This document shows positions 16,989 to 26,235 of a stretch of DNA of 26,235 nt, in pieces. The notes beneath the pieces are model-generated. The model did not search any database, was not told the DNA's origin, and saw only the letters and a list, made by a program, of their open reading frames with translations. Numbering within the stretch: the first letter of the stretch is position 1; every line of letters starts with the position of its first letter. The translations under genes were made by a program, and so were the position numbers. The stretch is taken from contig DBZJ01000121.1 of the NCBI GenBank assembly GCA_002311635.1, positions 1 through 26,235 on the forward strand. Reading direction: 5' to 3'. Origin of the DNA: Syntrophaceae bacterium UBA1163 (GTDB lineage: Bacteria > Desulfobacterota > BSN033 > UBA1163).

Positions 16989-17194
16989 CTCTGCTCCATT
17001 GAGCGGAGATACACACAGGGTCAGCCCGGAGCCCTGAGCTTGATCGGATCGAGGAAGCCCGTTGAAAGTCTTTTGTAAACTCCGGGCCATGAACAGCGGT
17101 GAACGGCCTCTAAGTCGACGGACCTGCCGAAGTCTCGAGCTGAAGCCAAGCCCCGGGCTTCGGACTGGAAAAAGTCGAAGAATTGACGTGAGAG
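16989..17194 (+). repeat. Structured spacer between atpF and atpH
   Basis: The gap contains three inverted repeats. CTCTGCTC (16989-16996) pairs with GAGCGGAG (17001-17008) around a CATT loop. GCCCGGAG (17024-17031) is repeated inverted as CTCCGGGC (17080-17087). GAAGCC and GGCTTC flank an 8-base loop near 17140-17162. Words such as AGCCCTGAGCTTGATCGG resemble dispersed intergenic repeats in environmental genomes. No terminator-type uridine run is present, so read-through or RNA processing is more likely than termination. Confidence 0.5.
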
Positions 17195-17734
17195 ATGCCC
17201 AGAATAAGTTCAGGCAAACGTTACGCCCAGGCTGCTTTTGAGCTCGGCCTGGAAAAAAATCAATTGGACAGCTGGCAAGGCGATTTGCGAAGAATAGCCA
17301 GGTTAACAACCGACGAAGAGGTCATGGCTTTTCTGGAGAATCCCCGGCTTCCTTTCGCTGCGAAGAGCAATCTTTTGCAGAAAGGATTCGGTGAGATCAA
17401 CCCGCTGGCTTTTAACCTGGCTCTTCTTCTGGCGAGTAAAGGGAGATTGAAGCTCGCCGGGGATATATCGCAACAGTATGACGAGCTGTTGGATGTTCAT
17501 CGCGGTATTGAACATGCGGAAGTAATCGCAGCATTGCCTTTAAACGACGAAAATCGGGAGGCAATTTCCCGCTGGCTTGGACAAATGGTCGAACACCGAG
17601 TCGTCATTGACGCCCGGATAGACCCTTCCATCCTCGGGGGATTCATCGCCAGGATCGGCGATAGGCTGATCGATGGAAGTATACGTCAGCGATTAGAGAC
17701 CTTAAAAAGAAAATTGGTCGAAGCGGGTCGGTAA
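17195..17734 (+). CDS. atpH: F1Fo ATP synthase subunit delta
   Basis: Delta joins the top of F1 to the peripheral stalk. The 179-residue length is typical. The N-terminal helical domain starts with the usual SGKRYAQAAFELG (about 6-18), which binds alpha. The C-terminal part has the family end, IDPSILGGFIARIGDRLIDGSIRQRLETLK, with G-G-x-x-x-x-x-G-D and the SxxxRLxxL helix. The ATG is preceded by GTGAGAG, a moderate binding site. It follows a structured spacer, unusual within an atp operon, and precedes atpA by 80 bases. Confidence 0.94.
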   Translation: MPRISSGKRYAQAAFELGLEKNQLDSWQGDLRRIARLTTDEEVMAFLENPRLPFAAKSNLLQKGFGEINPLAFNLALLLASKGRLKLAGDISQQYDELLDVHRGIEHAEVIAALPLNDENREAISRWLGQMVEHRVVIDARIDPSILGGFIARIGDRLIDGSIRQRLETLKRKLVEAGR

Positions 17735-17754
17735 ATTGAACTCGGTCTGCGGGC

Positions 17755-17779
17755 AAAGGTTACGAGGCCCGTTACCTTT
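17755..17779 (+). repeat. Stem-loop between atpH and atpA
   Basis: AAAGGTTACG (17755-17764) and CGTTACCTTT (17770-17779) form a 10-base stem with one T-T mismatch around the loop AGGCC. Only a single further T follows, so it is at best a weak terminator; an RNA-processing or stability element before the atpA ribosome binding site (CAGGAGAGG) is possible. Confidence 0.5.
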
Positions 17780-17814
17780 TCATCGTTCACTTTTTAAACA
17801 GGAGAGGGGCTAAG

Positions 17815-19329
17815 ATGGCAACCCGGGAACAGGATATTGTTGCAGTAATTAAAGAACAGATTGCTCGTTTCGGTGCTGCTGTTTCCGTAACGAATGTGGG
17901 AACCGTGATCGAAGTGGGTGACGGGATTGCCCGCATCCACGGGTTAGGGCAAGCAGCTTACAACGAATTACTTCAATTCCCCCATGAGATTACCGGTCTC
18001 GCTTTAAACCTGGAAGAGGATAATGTCGGGGCAGTCATCCTCGGCGAGGGCAGTAAGATCAAAGAGGGGGACGAGGTAAAAGCGACTGGGAGAGTGATCG
18101 AGGTTCCAGTCGGAGCGGCTCTCATCGGCAGGGTAGTTGACCCCCTCGGCCGTCCCCTCGACGGCAAGGGGCCCATTAAGGCCGAGAAGACTCGCCCCGT
18201 AGAGAGAGTGGCACCGGACGTCACAAAGAGAGCACCGGTCAATACGCCCGTCATGACGGGGATCAAGGCAATCGATAGCATGATCCCTATTGGACGGGGC
18301 CAGCGCGAGCTGATCATCGGCGACCGTTTTACTGGCAAGTCGGCCATTGTCCTGGATAGCATCATCGCCCAAAAGGGTCAAAATCTGATCTGCATCTATG
18401 TCGCCATAGGCCAGAAAACATCCAAAGTGGCTCAGGCTATAGCGACTTTGGAGAAGTTCGGAGCGATGGAATATACGATCATCGTAGCGGCAGACTCCTC
18501 TGACCCTGCTCCGCTCCAATACATCGCCCCCTATGCGGGATGCGCGATGGGTGAGGAGTTCATGGAGCTGGGGAAGGACGCCTTAATCCTTTATGATGAC
18601 CTTTATAAACATGCTTGGGCTTACCGCCAACTCTCCCTGTTACTACGCCGTCCGCCGGGCCGAGAAGCTTATCCCGGAGATATTTTTTACCTCCATAGCC
18701 GACTGCTGGAGAGGGCCGCCAAATTAGCTTCGGAACACGGCGGCGGTTCGCTGACCGCTTTGCCTATCATCGAGACGCAACTTGGAGATATTTCGGCTTA
18801 CATCCCGACCAATGTCATTTCCATCACGGACGGTCAGATCTATCTCGAGCCCGATCTATTCAACGCCGGAATTCGGCCGGCGATCAATGTGGGATTATCC
18901 GTCTCCCGCGTCGGTGGCTCGGCGCAAAGGAGAGCGATGAGGCAGGTCGCCGGGAGACTCAGGTTGGAGTTGGCCCAATTTCGGGAATTGGAAGCCTTCG
19001 CGAAGTTCGGCAGCGAAGAATTGGATAAAGCAACCAAGGATCAACTGGAGCGGGGCCGCCGCATTACCGAGATCTTAAAGCAGCCCGTCAATACCCCGAT
19101 GTCGCTGGGAGAGCAGGCGAGCATTCTTTATGCGGTCACCAACGGCTACCTCGACGACATTCAGGTAGAAAAAGTCATTTCCTGGGAAGGGAACTTCCAC
19201 CGTTTTATCGGGACCCAGCACCCTGAGATCGTAGATAAAATCAACAAGGACAATGAGATTAAGCCCGAGACTGAGGATCTTTTGAAGACAGCGATCGCAG
19301 AATTCAAGAAACAGGCGGCAACCGCCTGA
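17815..19329 (+). CDS. atpA: F1Fo ATP synthase subunit alpha
   Basis: Alpha alternates with beta in the F1 hexamer and carries the non-catalytic nucleotide sites. The 504-residue length is standard. The P-loop reads GDRFTGKS (169-176), while most alpha subunits have GDRQTGKT: glutamine at the fourth position is replaced by phenylalanine and the last threonine by serine, so magnesium binding by serine is retained. The arginine finger region [10 protein letters not shown] and the C-terminal helices are normal. The binding site AGGAGAGG precedes ATG. It is the first of two large F1 genes; atpG follows after 10 bases. Confidence 0.97.
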   Translation: MATREQDIVAVIKEQIARFGAAVSVTNVGTVIEVGDGIARIHGLGQAAYNELLQFPHEITGLALNLEEDNVGAVILGEGSKIKEGDEVKATGRVIEVPVGAALIGRVVDPLGRPLDGKGPIKAEKTRPVERVAPDVTKRAPVNTPVMTGIKAIDSMIPIGRGQRELIIGDRFTGKSAIVLDSIIAQKGQNLICIYVAIGQKTSKVAQAIATLEKFGAMEYTIIVAADSSDPAPLQYIAPYAGCAMGEEFMELGKDALILYDDLYKHAWAYRQLSLLLRRPPGREAYPGDIFYLHSRLLERAAKLASEHGGGSLTALPIIETQLGDISAYIPTNVISITDGQIYLEPDLFNAGIRPAINVGLSVSRVGGSAQRRAMRQVAGRLRLELAQFRELEAFAKFGSEELDKATKDQLERGRRITEILKQPVNTPMSLGEQASILYAVTNGYLDDIQVEKVISWEGNFHRFIGTQHPEIVDKINKDNEIKPETEDLLKTAIAEFKKQAATA

Positions 19330-19339
19330 GAGCTCCATC

Positions 19340-20200
19340 ATGGCAAACATACAAGCCTTACGCCGCCGCATCCGAAGCATCCACGGTACCACAAAGATTG
19401 TCCGCGCCATGGAGATGGTGGCGACCGCTAAGATGAAAAGAACGCAACAAAAGGCACTGGCAGGCCGGCCTTACACTGAAAAAATACGCCAGGTGATCGC
19501 CGATCTCGCCATCGAGCCCAGCATCAAAGGGAAAATCCTGCCATTGCTGCAGAAACGGGACGTAAAAAAAATCGCGATCGTTCATATGGGGACCGACCGG
19601 GGTTTATGCGGCGGATTGAATACGAACCTGAACCGCCTTGTGGCTGAGTTTATCTTACAACAAAAGGCCCCGGTGACCGTGATGACGGTAGGCCGTAAGG
19701 CAAGAGCGTTTGCCCGTATCACAAAATTGAATGTCCGTGCTGAATTCGGCGGCATGAGCGACCGGGCCGCCATGCTGGAAACCATGCCCATCTCAAGAGT
19801 TTTGATCGATGATTATAGCAAGGGGGAGGCCGATTTAATCTTTCTTGCCTATCCGCTTTTTATCAGTACGATGTTACAGAAACCCACCATCGAAAAACTG
19901 CTTCCGATAGAGCCGGCGACATTTCCTCCGGGACAGGTGGCAGAATATATTTATGAGCCTGATCCTTTTTCGGTTCTGAATGAATTATTACCCCGATTTG
20001 TAGAGATGCAGGTCTACCACGCCGTTCTTGAACTCGTTGCGAGCGAGCAATCCGCGCGGATGGTGGCCATGCGAAATGCCGGCGACAATGCGGAAGATCT
20101 AATCAAGGACTTAACCTTATCGTTGAACAAGGCTAGGCAGGAAATGATCACCAAGGAGATCTGCGATATCAGCGGAGGGGCTGAGGCGTTAACGACGTAA
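19340..20200 (+). CDS. atpG: F1Fo ATP synthase subunit gamma
   Basis: Gamma is the rotating shaft of F1. The 286-residue protein has the conserved N-terminal helix (LRRRIRSIHGTTKIVRAMEMVATAKM, roughly residues 6-31), the DRGLCGGLNTNL motif (about 90-101) and the C-terminal helix with MRNAGDNAEDLIKDLTLSLNKARQ and the ending ITKEICDISGGAEAL. Length is typical of bacteria and there is no chloroplast-type redox insert. It starts 10 bases after atpA, with a weak GAGAG binding site, suggesting translational coupling. A strong hairpin lies between its stop and atpD. Confidence 0.96.
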   Translation: MANIQALRRRIRSIHGTTKIVRAMEMVATAKMKRTQQKALAGRPYTEKIRQVIADLAIEPSIKGKILPLLQKRDVKKIAIVHMGTDRGLCGGLNTNLNRLVAEFILQQKAPVTVMTVGRKARAFARITKLNVRAEFGGMSDRAAMLETMPISRVLIDDYSKGEADLIFLAYPLFISTMLQKPTIEKLLPIEPATFPPGQVAEYIYEPDPFSVLNELLPRFVEMQVYHAVLELVASEQSARMVAMRNAGDNAEDLIKDLTLSLNKARQEMITKEICDISGGAEALTT

Positions 20201-20204
20201 ATCT

Positions 20205-21659
<1,455 letters not shown>

Positions 21660-21719
21660 GCATTCGGCAAATTACATCAATTTTAGTTTTCTGAAAAGGT
21701 TTTTAATTAAGTTTGTTGT

Positions 21720-21870
21720 AAATGAGCTATTAAGCACCAAATAACAAGCATCAAATAACAAATAAGCTCCAATGACCGTAGTTCAAAATTCCAGACAGTT
21801 TCGGTCATTTGGGATTGAAAATTGGAATTTATTTGGGATTTGGAATTTGTCATTTGGAGTTTGTGATCAG
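21720..21870 (+). repeat. AT-rich word repeat and fold-back between atpD and atpC
   Basis: The spacer contains direct words (CAAATAACAAGCATCAAATA, then TTTGGGATTTGGAATTTG and TCATTTGGAGTTTG). Larger inverted pairs are CCAATGACCG against CGGTCATTTGG, and AAAATTCCA against TGGAATTT. Together they could form a large fold-back in the mRNA. The 257-base gap inside a subunit operon is itself unusual. No coding frame was found in it. Confidence 0.6.
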
Positions 21871-21916
21871 AAACCCTCTTTGGTTCCGGTTACGCCGGGT
21901 CAGGTAGGCTGAAGGT

Positions 21917-22342
21917 ATGGCAACTTTCAGATTAGAGATTGTCACTGCTGAAAGAATGGTCTTCTCCGATGATGTGACGGCGCTCATCGCCTGGGGGGTG
22001 GAAGGGCAACTGGGCATTCTTCCTCATCATGCCCCTTTGATGACGATGCTTCAGCCCGGAGATTTAATGATCAGAAAGGACAGAGAAGAAGAATACCTCG
22101 CCATCAGCGGCGGCTTTCTCGAAGTGCGTCCCGACAAAGTGATCATCTTGGCCGACGCCTGCGAACAGGCTGACGAAATTGATGTGGCACGCGCCGAGGA
22201 AGCAAAGAAGCGCGCTCAAGAAACAATGAAAGCAGCGCCCATGACCGTCGACGCGGCGAGCGCCGAAGCCGCCCTGCGCCGTTCCTTGGCCAGACTGAAG
22301 GTGGCAGAAAGAAGACGCCGCAAACCGATTGGTCCGGCCTAA
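21917..22342 (+). CDS. atpC: F1Fo ATP synthase subunit epsilon
   Basis: Epsilon binds gamma and can inhibit ATP hydrolysis. The 141-residue protein has the N-terminal beta sandwich (FRLEIVTAERMVFSDDV, GVEGQLGILPHHAPLMTML, LAISGGFLEVRPDKVIILAD) and a C-terminal helical hairpin (about 88-135). The tail is strongly basic (RLKVAERRRRKP). AGGTAGG eight bases before ATG is a fair binding site. It is the last atp gene; it converges with the HEAT gene 23 bases beyond its stop with no recognisable terminator between them. Confidence 0.94.
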   Translation: MATFRLEIVTAERMVFSDDVTALIAWGVEGQLGILPHHAPLMTMLQPGDLMIRKDREEEYLAISGGFLEVRPDKVIILADACEQADEIDVARAEEAKKRAQETMKAAPMTVDAASAEAALRRSLARLKVAERRRRKPIGPA

Positions 22343-22365
22343 TCTTCAATTCTTCAGCGAGGTAT

Positions 22366-22875
22366 CTAAATAATCCCCGCCTTTACAAGGTCATTCAGGG
22401 CATGTGAAGCTACGGGAGGGACTTGAACCGCGCAATCCATGCACTCCAGGGCAATTAACGCCGGAGCCAAGTATATTCTTAACTCTCCCTTGGCTAAGTC
22501 ATGAAGGACATGATGTGCCCCTTGTCGGAGCAAGGACGAATCTGCATTTTTGATTAATGCCTCAAACAAAGGCTTCAAACTTTTAACGTTCATCTCGATC
22601 AGCCCCTTGGCCGCAAGCCAACGAACCTCAAACCTTTCATCCTCGAGAGCCTTTACAAGCATGGGCGCCGCATTCGGATCTCCAATCTCACCAAGCGCTT
22701 TGGCTGCTTCCCATCTGCGAACGGGATTAGAATCCTTGAGAGCTTCGGCCAAAAAAGGGATAGCTTGACTTGCCATGGCCACAAGTGCCTTTCGGGCCTC
22801 CACGCGACTTAGATCATTGTAACTAGACAATGCTCCGATCAGATCCTTCATATGAGAACTTGTGTCTTTGTCCAT
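22366..22875 (-). CDS. HEAT-repeat protein
   Basis: The ATG at 22875 (MDKDTSSHMKD) follows GGAGGAGAAAGGA, so I prefer it to a start 72 bases upstream; length 169 residues. Residues about 28-145 are HEAT/PBS-lyase-type helical repeats: EARKALVAMASQAIPFLAEAL, PVRRWEAAKALGEIGDPNAAP, EVRWLAAKGLIEM and so on. Such repeats bind proteins; this gives no specific activity. The C terminus carries one cysteine pair region (ECMDCAV) and ends in KAGII. A lipoprotein gene lies upstream on the same strand after 258 bases. Its own regulation may involve the CTATCGC palindrome upstream. Confidence 0.85.
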   Translation of the reverse strand: MDKDTSSHMKDLIGALSSYNDLSRVEARKALVAMASQAIPFLAEALKDSNPVRRWEAAKALGEIGDPNAAPMLVKALEDERFEVRWLAAKGLIEMNVKSLKPLFEALIKNADSSLLRQGAHHVLHDLAKGELRIYLAPALIALECMDCAVQVPPVASHALNDLVKAGII

Positions 22876-22949
22876 GTCCTTTCTCCTCCGAGCGTGTGTT
22901 TTGTATTTTGTCTTGGAATGAATAACCAAGCTGCCATGCCATTCCAATT

Positions 22950-22974
22950 CTATCGCGAATACTACTAGCGATAG
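22950..22974 (-). promoter_or_regulatory. Operator-like palindrome upstream of the HEAT gene
   Basis: CTATCGC (22950-22956) and GCGATAG (22968-22974) form a perfect 7-base inverted repeat around 11 bases, 75 bases before the HEAT gene start on the minus strand. The size fits a dimeric regulator site. I see no other copy in the window. The rest of the 258-base gap (22876-23133) holds no gene or recognisable promoter. Confidence 0.35.
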
Positions 22975-23133
22975 TTATGGAAGTAAATGAGGTGAACCGT
23001 GTATATTGTGAAGAAAAAAACTGTATTTTCGACCCGCTATAGATCGTGCCAGAGCAACTTTGCTTCGAGCCCTGAACCGACTCAAGGTCGCCGAGTTTGC
23101 CAAAGTAAAGTAACGAAATCGCCCCTTCCTTTT

Positions 23134-23682
23134 TTACTTTTCCTTTTTGTGCCTGATCTTTCCTGTTAGCCCTCCAATCCAATCCTTAAGGCTATCTATG
23201 ATGGTGGGACCTTTGACAGTCAGTTTGGTTTCTGCAGTTTGCTTTGAAATCATGCTGGCAGCCTTCGCCCTATAGACGGCCTTCGGGATTGGGGGTTGAC
23301 TGATCACTACGACATTCTGAAACTTTTCATCAAACGTAACGTCCGCCCTTAAAATCTCCATGAACTTCGTTAAAGGGGGTACCGGCGCCTTGAAAGTTCC
23401 ATCGGGTTTAATCGGAGCTTCGGCAACGAATACCTTTGTCTCATTGGGTCCTAATAGAGTGATTAATACGGAATCCCCAGGTTTAAACCCCGATCCCTCA
23501 AAGACAATATTCGTATCTTTCAGCTTTGATACCGAAAGACGAATGAATTCCGGATTCACAATCACCTGTGGTCCGGTAACAGAAGGATCAAGAGCATTGG
23601 GAGCATTCGTACACGCCGAAACGATGATCAAGCATGTCAAAACCATTAACCTCCGAAAAATAAGCTTCTTTTCTTTACACAT
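23134..23682 (-). CDS. Lipoprotein with an Ig-like or IPT-type domain
   Basis: A 182-residue protein beginning with a basic stretch and hydrophobic core (LMVLTCLIIVSAC), with a lipobox VSAC and lipidated cysteine C24. GGGGAAGG upstream serves as binding site. After the cysteine the chain is a beta-rich domain (about 40-130) with FEGSGFKPGDSVLITLLGP, the loop pattern of IPT/TIG and related Ig-like envelope domains, and DGTFKAPVPP. The last 50 residues are basic (GKIRHKKEK). The protein should sit in the inner or outer membrane facing the periplasm. Partner and function are unknown. Confidence 0.82.
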   Translation of the reverse strand: MCKEKKLIFRRLMVLTCLIIVSACTNAPNALDPSVTGPQVIVNPEFIRLSVSKLKDTNIVFEGSGFKPGDSVLITLLGPNETKVFVAEAPIKPDGTFKAPVPPLTKFMEILRADVTFDEKFQNVVVISQPPIPKAVYRAKAASMISKQTAETKLTVKGPTIIDSLKDWIGGLTGKIRHKKEK

Positions 23683-23832
23683 TTCAACCTTCCCCTTTCG
23701 TCAGTTTGAGAATTCGAGCATTCCAGTTGTCCTTTAGACTCCTCGAACCCTTGAACACTTCATCCCGCCAAAGGCGAGGCTTGGCAATGCTTTAAAAGCA
23801 CATCCATCCGCTGACTCAATTCAACATGAAGA

Positions 23833-24900
23833 TCATTTCAGGGTCATGGCTTTCTCAGGACAGATTTCTTGACAGCAGAAGCAGGTGATGCAAGTGTCGG
23901 CATCCACCTGGGGGAGGTGGTCGTTCATGGACAAAGCCGACATTGGACATTGATCGATGCAGGTGCCGCACTCCGTGCACAGCTCAGGATCGGCCTGCGG
24001 TCGCAGGATCGTTCGACTCTGAAGGAACGTCTGCATTATCTCGTTCCGAAGAACCACTTCACCGCCCAACGGAGGAAGCTTGAAATCAGGCAGTTGTCTC
24101 AACTCCCCGATGAGTTCCACCGTTGCAAGGTCGTAGTCCCCCAAACCCACTTCCTTTGCCTTCTGCAGAAATCGTAACCGGCCGGGCTCGCACCCCATCA
24201 TCGTCGCCATGACAGCGTCCAACGCCACGCCATTGTCAGAGGCCAGAACAAGGCCGATATTCCTGAGGTCAGGGCAGGCCGGACCATTGCCTTCCATGCC
24301 CACCACGGCGTCGAGGAGGAACAAGTCCGGGATCCGGAGTCGGAACACGTCGACGATCAGCTCGTGGAAGCGCTCGGCGCAGCCTGCTGCCTTGTGGAGC
24401 TTGGCCTTCTGGGCGCCGGGCAAAAGACCATAACTGTTTTTGATCGCTCCGGTGATCACGGTTAAGCCGTGGGTCTTGAATTTGGGCAGGCTGATGACGA
24501 GATCGGCTTCTACGACAGCTCGGGAGAGGCTCACCGCGGGCATGAAATCAGGGTTGAAATCTACCTTCTGTGAATCGTTCCCGATATTTTGATAATAGCC
24601 CTTAGCTGCTTCCATCAGTCCTGTTTTCTTGAAACACTCCTCATTGGCCCCATAGCCGAAGATGCCCGGATTGTCGCCCACGACAATGGAGGCTGGTCGC
24701 ATGCTTTCCACCTTTTCCACGACAGCCCGCAGTACCGCAGGATGGGTGGCAATTCCTTCCTCTGGCTTTGAAGCCCGAAGCACGTTGGGCTTTATCAATA
24801 CTTTTTTCCCGTGAAACGCCAACGGGAAGAGTTCAAACGCCCGATCCACAGCCTGACGGACGCTCTCATAGTTAGCAGGATAAATCATAACTTTCGCCAT
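23833..24900 (-). CDS. DUF362 protein with C-terminal double 4Fe-4S ferredoxin domain
   Basis: I use the ATG at 24900 (MAKVMIYPAN, 355 residues), five bases after GAGG; a GTG six bases upstream is also possible. Residues about 1-285 form the DUF362 domain, with LIKPNVLRASKPEEG, the VVGDNPGIFGYG stretch, and the LPKFKTHGLTVITGAIKN core. Residues about 305-355 hold two ferredoxin motifs, CTECGTCIDQCP and CITCFCCQEICP, each with C-x2-C-x2-C-x3-CP. DUF362-ferredoxin proteins are common in strict anaerobes; the substrate is unknown. The QueG-like gene lies 81 bases upstream in the same direction, so the two may be expressed together. All eight cluster cysteines are present. Confidence 0.93.
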   Translation of the reverse strand: MAKVMIYPANYESVRQAVDRAFELFPLAFHGKKVLIKPNVLRASKPEEGIATHPAVLRAVVEKVESMRPASIVVGDNPGIFGYGANEECFKKTGLMEAAKGYYQNIGNDSQKVDFNPDFMPAVSLSRAVVEADLVISLPKFKTHGLTVITGAIKNSYGLLPGAQKAKLHKAAGCAERFHELIVDVFRLRIPDLFLLDAVVGMEGNGPACPDLRNIGLVLASDNGVALDAVMATMMGCEPGRLRFLQKAKEVGLGDYDLATVELIGELRQLPDFKLPPLGGEVVLRNEIMQTFLQSRTILRPQADPELCTECGTCIDQCPMSALSMNDHLPQVDADTCITCFCCQEICPEKAMTLK

Positions 24901-24980
24901 CGACACCTCGCCTCCAATCGTAAGACTACATCATTCACGCTTGCATTTAATCTCTTAAATGAATTGTTGGATACTGGAGT

Positions 24981-26099
24981 TTAAGATTTTTCCAAGGCAA
25001 GCAATATTTCTTCCCGAACCAAACCATCCCTTCCGGGGAGAACATCGTTTAAAGCTTTTTTGGCTTTTGGGCTGCCAATACGACCCATCGCCCATGCAAC
25101 CATACCCAATACCCTTTCATCATCAGCATTATGGAACGCTGTCAAGAGATCCTGGATGTACTCCTCGTTGCGGCTGTTTCCCATGGCTCTGGCCACATTC
25201 ATCTTCCACCGCCATAGATCCTTGTCGGACATATAAAACATATGCGGCCAGATTTTACTATTAAAATAAGCCTTATCCATGTGTAACAATTTAACGAGTT
25301 TGAAGTCATCCACCATTGCAGCTACTTTTTTGTTGATCGGCAACTCTCTTGCCAGCCAGGGAGCATTTCGAGGACATACGTTCTGGCAGTGATCACAGCC
25401 ATAGACCCACAAGCCCATCGGCTCACGAAGCTCCATGGGGGTAATCCCTTGGCCGTAATAACTGAGATAAGAGATACATCGGGCCGGATCTAATTTGCGA
25501 GGTCCCTTTAGAGCGCCGGTGGGACATGCACTGATGCAAGAGTTCCTGCACCAATCCGGGCATCCGACTCGAAGCGTAGGCTCGTCAGGCGAGAATTCTT
25601 GGTCAACTACAAGCGCGATGGGCAAGACCCACGACCCCTGGCAGACCACCTTGTTTGAATAGAACAGACAGTTTTTGCCAAACGTGCCCATTCCGGATCG
25701 AGCCGCGGCCAACCTGTGAGGCAGGTTAAACGGGACTTTTGACTCGATCCCGTTCTCTTTGAGGAAGGAGCGAAAGGCTTTGGTCCTTTTGGCCAGATCA
25801 TCCTTAATGATTCGGTCATCATCCAGGTAGCAGCGACCAAAATGCTTCTCCATAGAGGAGGGAAATGCTTCTCTAAAATAATCCTCCATTAAAACAATAA
25901 TTGTCCTGGCTTCCTGAAAAATCTGTTTGGGATCGGTTCCTGCAACAAGATCCAGCCCCATTTGATGCGCCCACGCGTATTCTTTTTGCCTTTCTTGCAA
26001 AAGCTCCCTCTGGGAGTCGAAAGGATCGGCGGTGGTGAAACCAATATCCCCAAAACCGCATTCGTAGGCTTTTTCAATGATATCGTTTTTGCGAATCAT
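24981..26099 (-). CDS. QueG-like double 4Fe-4S cluster protein (epoxyqueuosine reductase family paralogue)
   Basis: QueG reduces epoxyqueuosine in tRNA with cobalamin and two iron-sulfur clusters. This 372-residue protein shares its fold markers: SGMGTFGKNCLF (compare AGLGWIGKN), the first cysteine cluster C180, C184, C188, C192-P, then RCISYLSY (C208), and YGCDHCQNVCP (C235, C238, C242). Residues about 290-372 are HEAT-like, as in QueG. Differences: the first motif has C-x3-C-x3-C-x3-CP instead of C-x2-C-x2-C-x3-CP, tryptophan in GWIGKN is phenylalanine, and the usual Y-x-x-G-x-DYH motif before it is replaced (GRCYLDDDRI). It may be a paralogue with another substrate, as found in anaerobes. 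A REP hairpin and a large palindrome lie just upstream. The ATG has no clear binding site. Confidence 0.85.
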   Translation of the reverse strand: MIRKNDIIEKAYECGFGDIGFTTADPFDSQRELLQERQKEYAWAHQMGLDLVAGTDPKQIFQEARTIIVLMEDYFREAFPSSMEKHFGRCYLDDDRIIKDDLAKRTKAFRSFLKENGIESKVPFNLPHRLAAARSGMGTFGKNCLFYSNKVVCQGSWVLPIALVVDQEFSPDEPTLRVGCPDWCRNSCISACPTGALKGPRKLDPARCISYLSYYGQGITPMELREPMGLWVYGCDHCQNVCPRNAPWLARELPINKKVAAMVDDFKLVKLLHMDKAYFNSKIWPHMFYMSDKDLWRWKMNVARAMGNSRNEEYIQDLLTAFHNADDERVLGMVAWAMGRIGSPKAKKALNDVLPGRDGLVREEILLALEKS

Positions 26100-26133
26100 A
26101 TCGAACGCTCCGTCTCATCTGGTAGGACGATTC

Positions 26134-26183
26134 CCCCCTCACCCTATCCCTCTCCCCGGCGGGGAGAGGGCAGGGTGAGGGGG
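26134..26183. repeat. REP-type palindrome
   Basis: CCCCCTCACCCT...CCCTCTCCCC (26134-26157) and GGGGAGAGGG...AGGGTGAGGGGG (26161-26183) form a nearly perfect hairpin with a GGC loop. This is the widespread CCCTCACCC-type intergenic palindrome of proteobacterial genomes, often next to transcription units. Confidence 0.8.
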
Positions 26184-26195
26184 CCTCTCGTCAAA

Positions 26196-26235
26196 ATATT
26201 TAATGCGCTTGTATTAATACAAACGCATTAAATAT
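26196..26235. promoter_or_regulatory. Near-perfect 40-bp palindrome at the window edge
   Basis: The two 20-base halves (26196-26215 and 26216-26235) are reverse complements with one mismatch (C at 26208 against A at 26223). The core is TTGTATTAATACAA, flanked by AATGCG and CGCATT. There is no loop, so it is better as a protein-binding site in duplex DNA (for example two overlapping dimer sites of a TetR- or GntR-type regulator) than as an RNA hairpin. It lies about 100 bases upstream of the QueG-like gene and may also serve a gene beyond the window. It could extend past the edge. Confidence 0.5.

Overview
The window looks like chromosomal DNA of an anaerobic Gram-negative bacterium, most probably a Desulfobacterota/deltaproteobacterial lineage (or something close, such as NC10). 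The reasons are inferential: a heme biosynthesis pair of the siroheme-dependent type (hemB next to an ahbD-like radical SAM gene), the order rsmG-parA-parB-bactofilin-atp that is familiar from Geobacter-like genomes, DUF362-ferredoxin and QueG-like iron-sulfur proteins, Sec and lipoprotein signals, and intergenic low-complexity repeat 'words' of the kind seen in environmental deltaproteobacterial genomes. No RNA gene, CRISPR array, prophage or intact insertion sequence was seen.

Layout. 1-2021 is gene-poor: a decayed 3' end of a type-B carboxylesterase, one exported repeat-containing protein of unknown function on the minus strand, and a leader in front of hemB with mutually exclusive hairpins. 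2022-5991 reads as one operon: hemB, ahbD-like radical SAM/SPASM, a soluble histidine kinase and a receiver-GGDEF protein, the last three overlapping end to start. polA follows after a palindromic spacer, then a secreted DUF4124 protein. radA lies on the minus strand, convergent with it. A Phd/PIN toxin-antitoxin pair with a clear sigma70 promoter sits between radA and rsmG.

11747-14693 is the origin-type housekeeping cluster rsmG, parA, parB, bactofilin. 14828-22342 is a complete F1Fo ATP synthase operon in the order I-B-E-(small ORF)-F-H-A-G-D-C. A 35-residue single-helix membrane protein lies between the c and b subunit genes. Several intergenic gaps contain inverted repeats (F/H, H/A, G/D, D/C). 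The c subunit lacks two of the sodium ligands, so a proton-driven enzyme is predicted.

22366-26099 is all on the minus strand: a HEAT-repeat protein, a lipoprotein, a DUF362/ferredoxin protein and a QueG-like double-cluster iron-sulfur protein with HEAT-like C terminus. The right edge carries a REP-type hairpin and a near-perfect 40-bp palindrome that may be an operator for an adjacent gene outside the window.

The best candidates for something undescribed are the small membrane protein in the ATP synthase operon, the alternative-pairing leader of hemB, the coupling of heme synthesis genes to a histidine kinase/diguanylate cyclase pair, and the repeat-derived N terminus of the AhbD-like protein. 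No wholly new multi-gene defence or mobile system was recognised.
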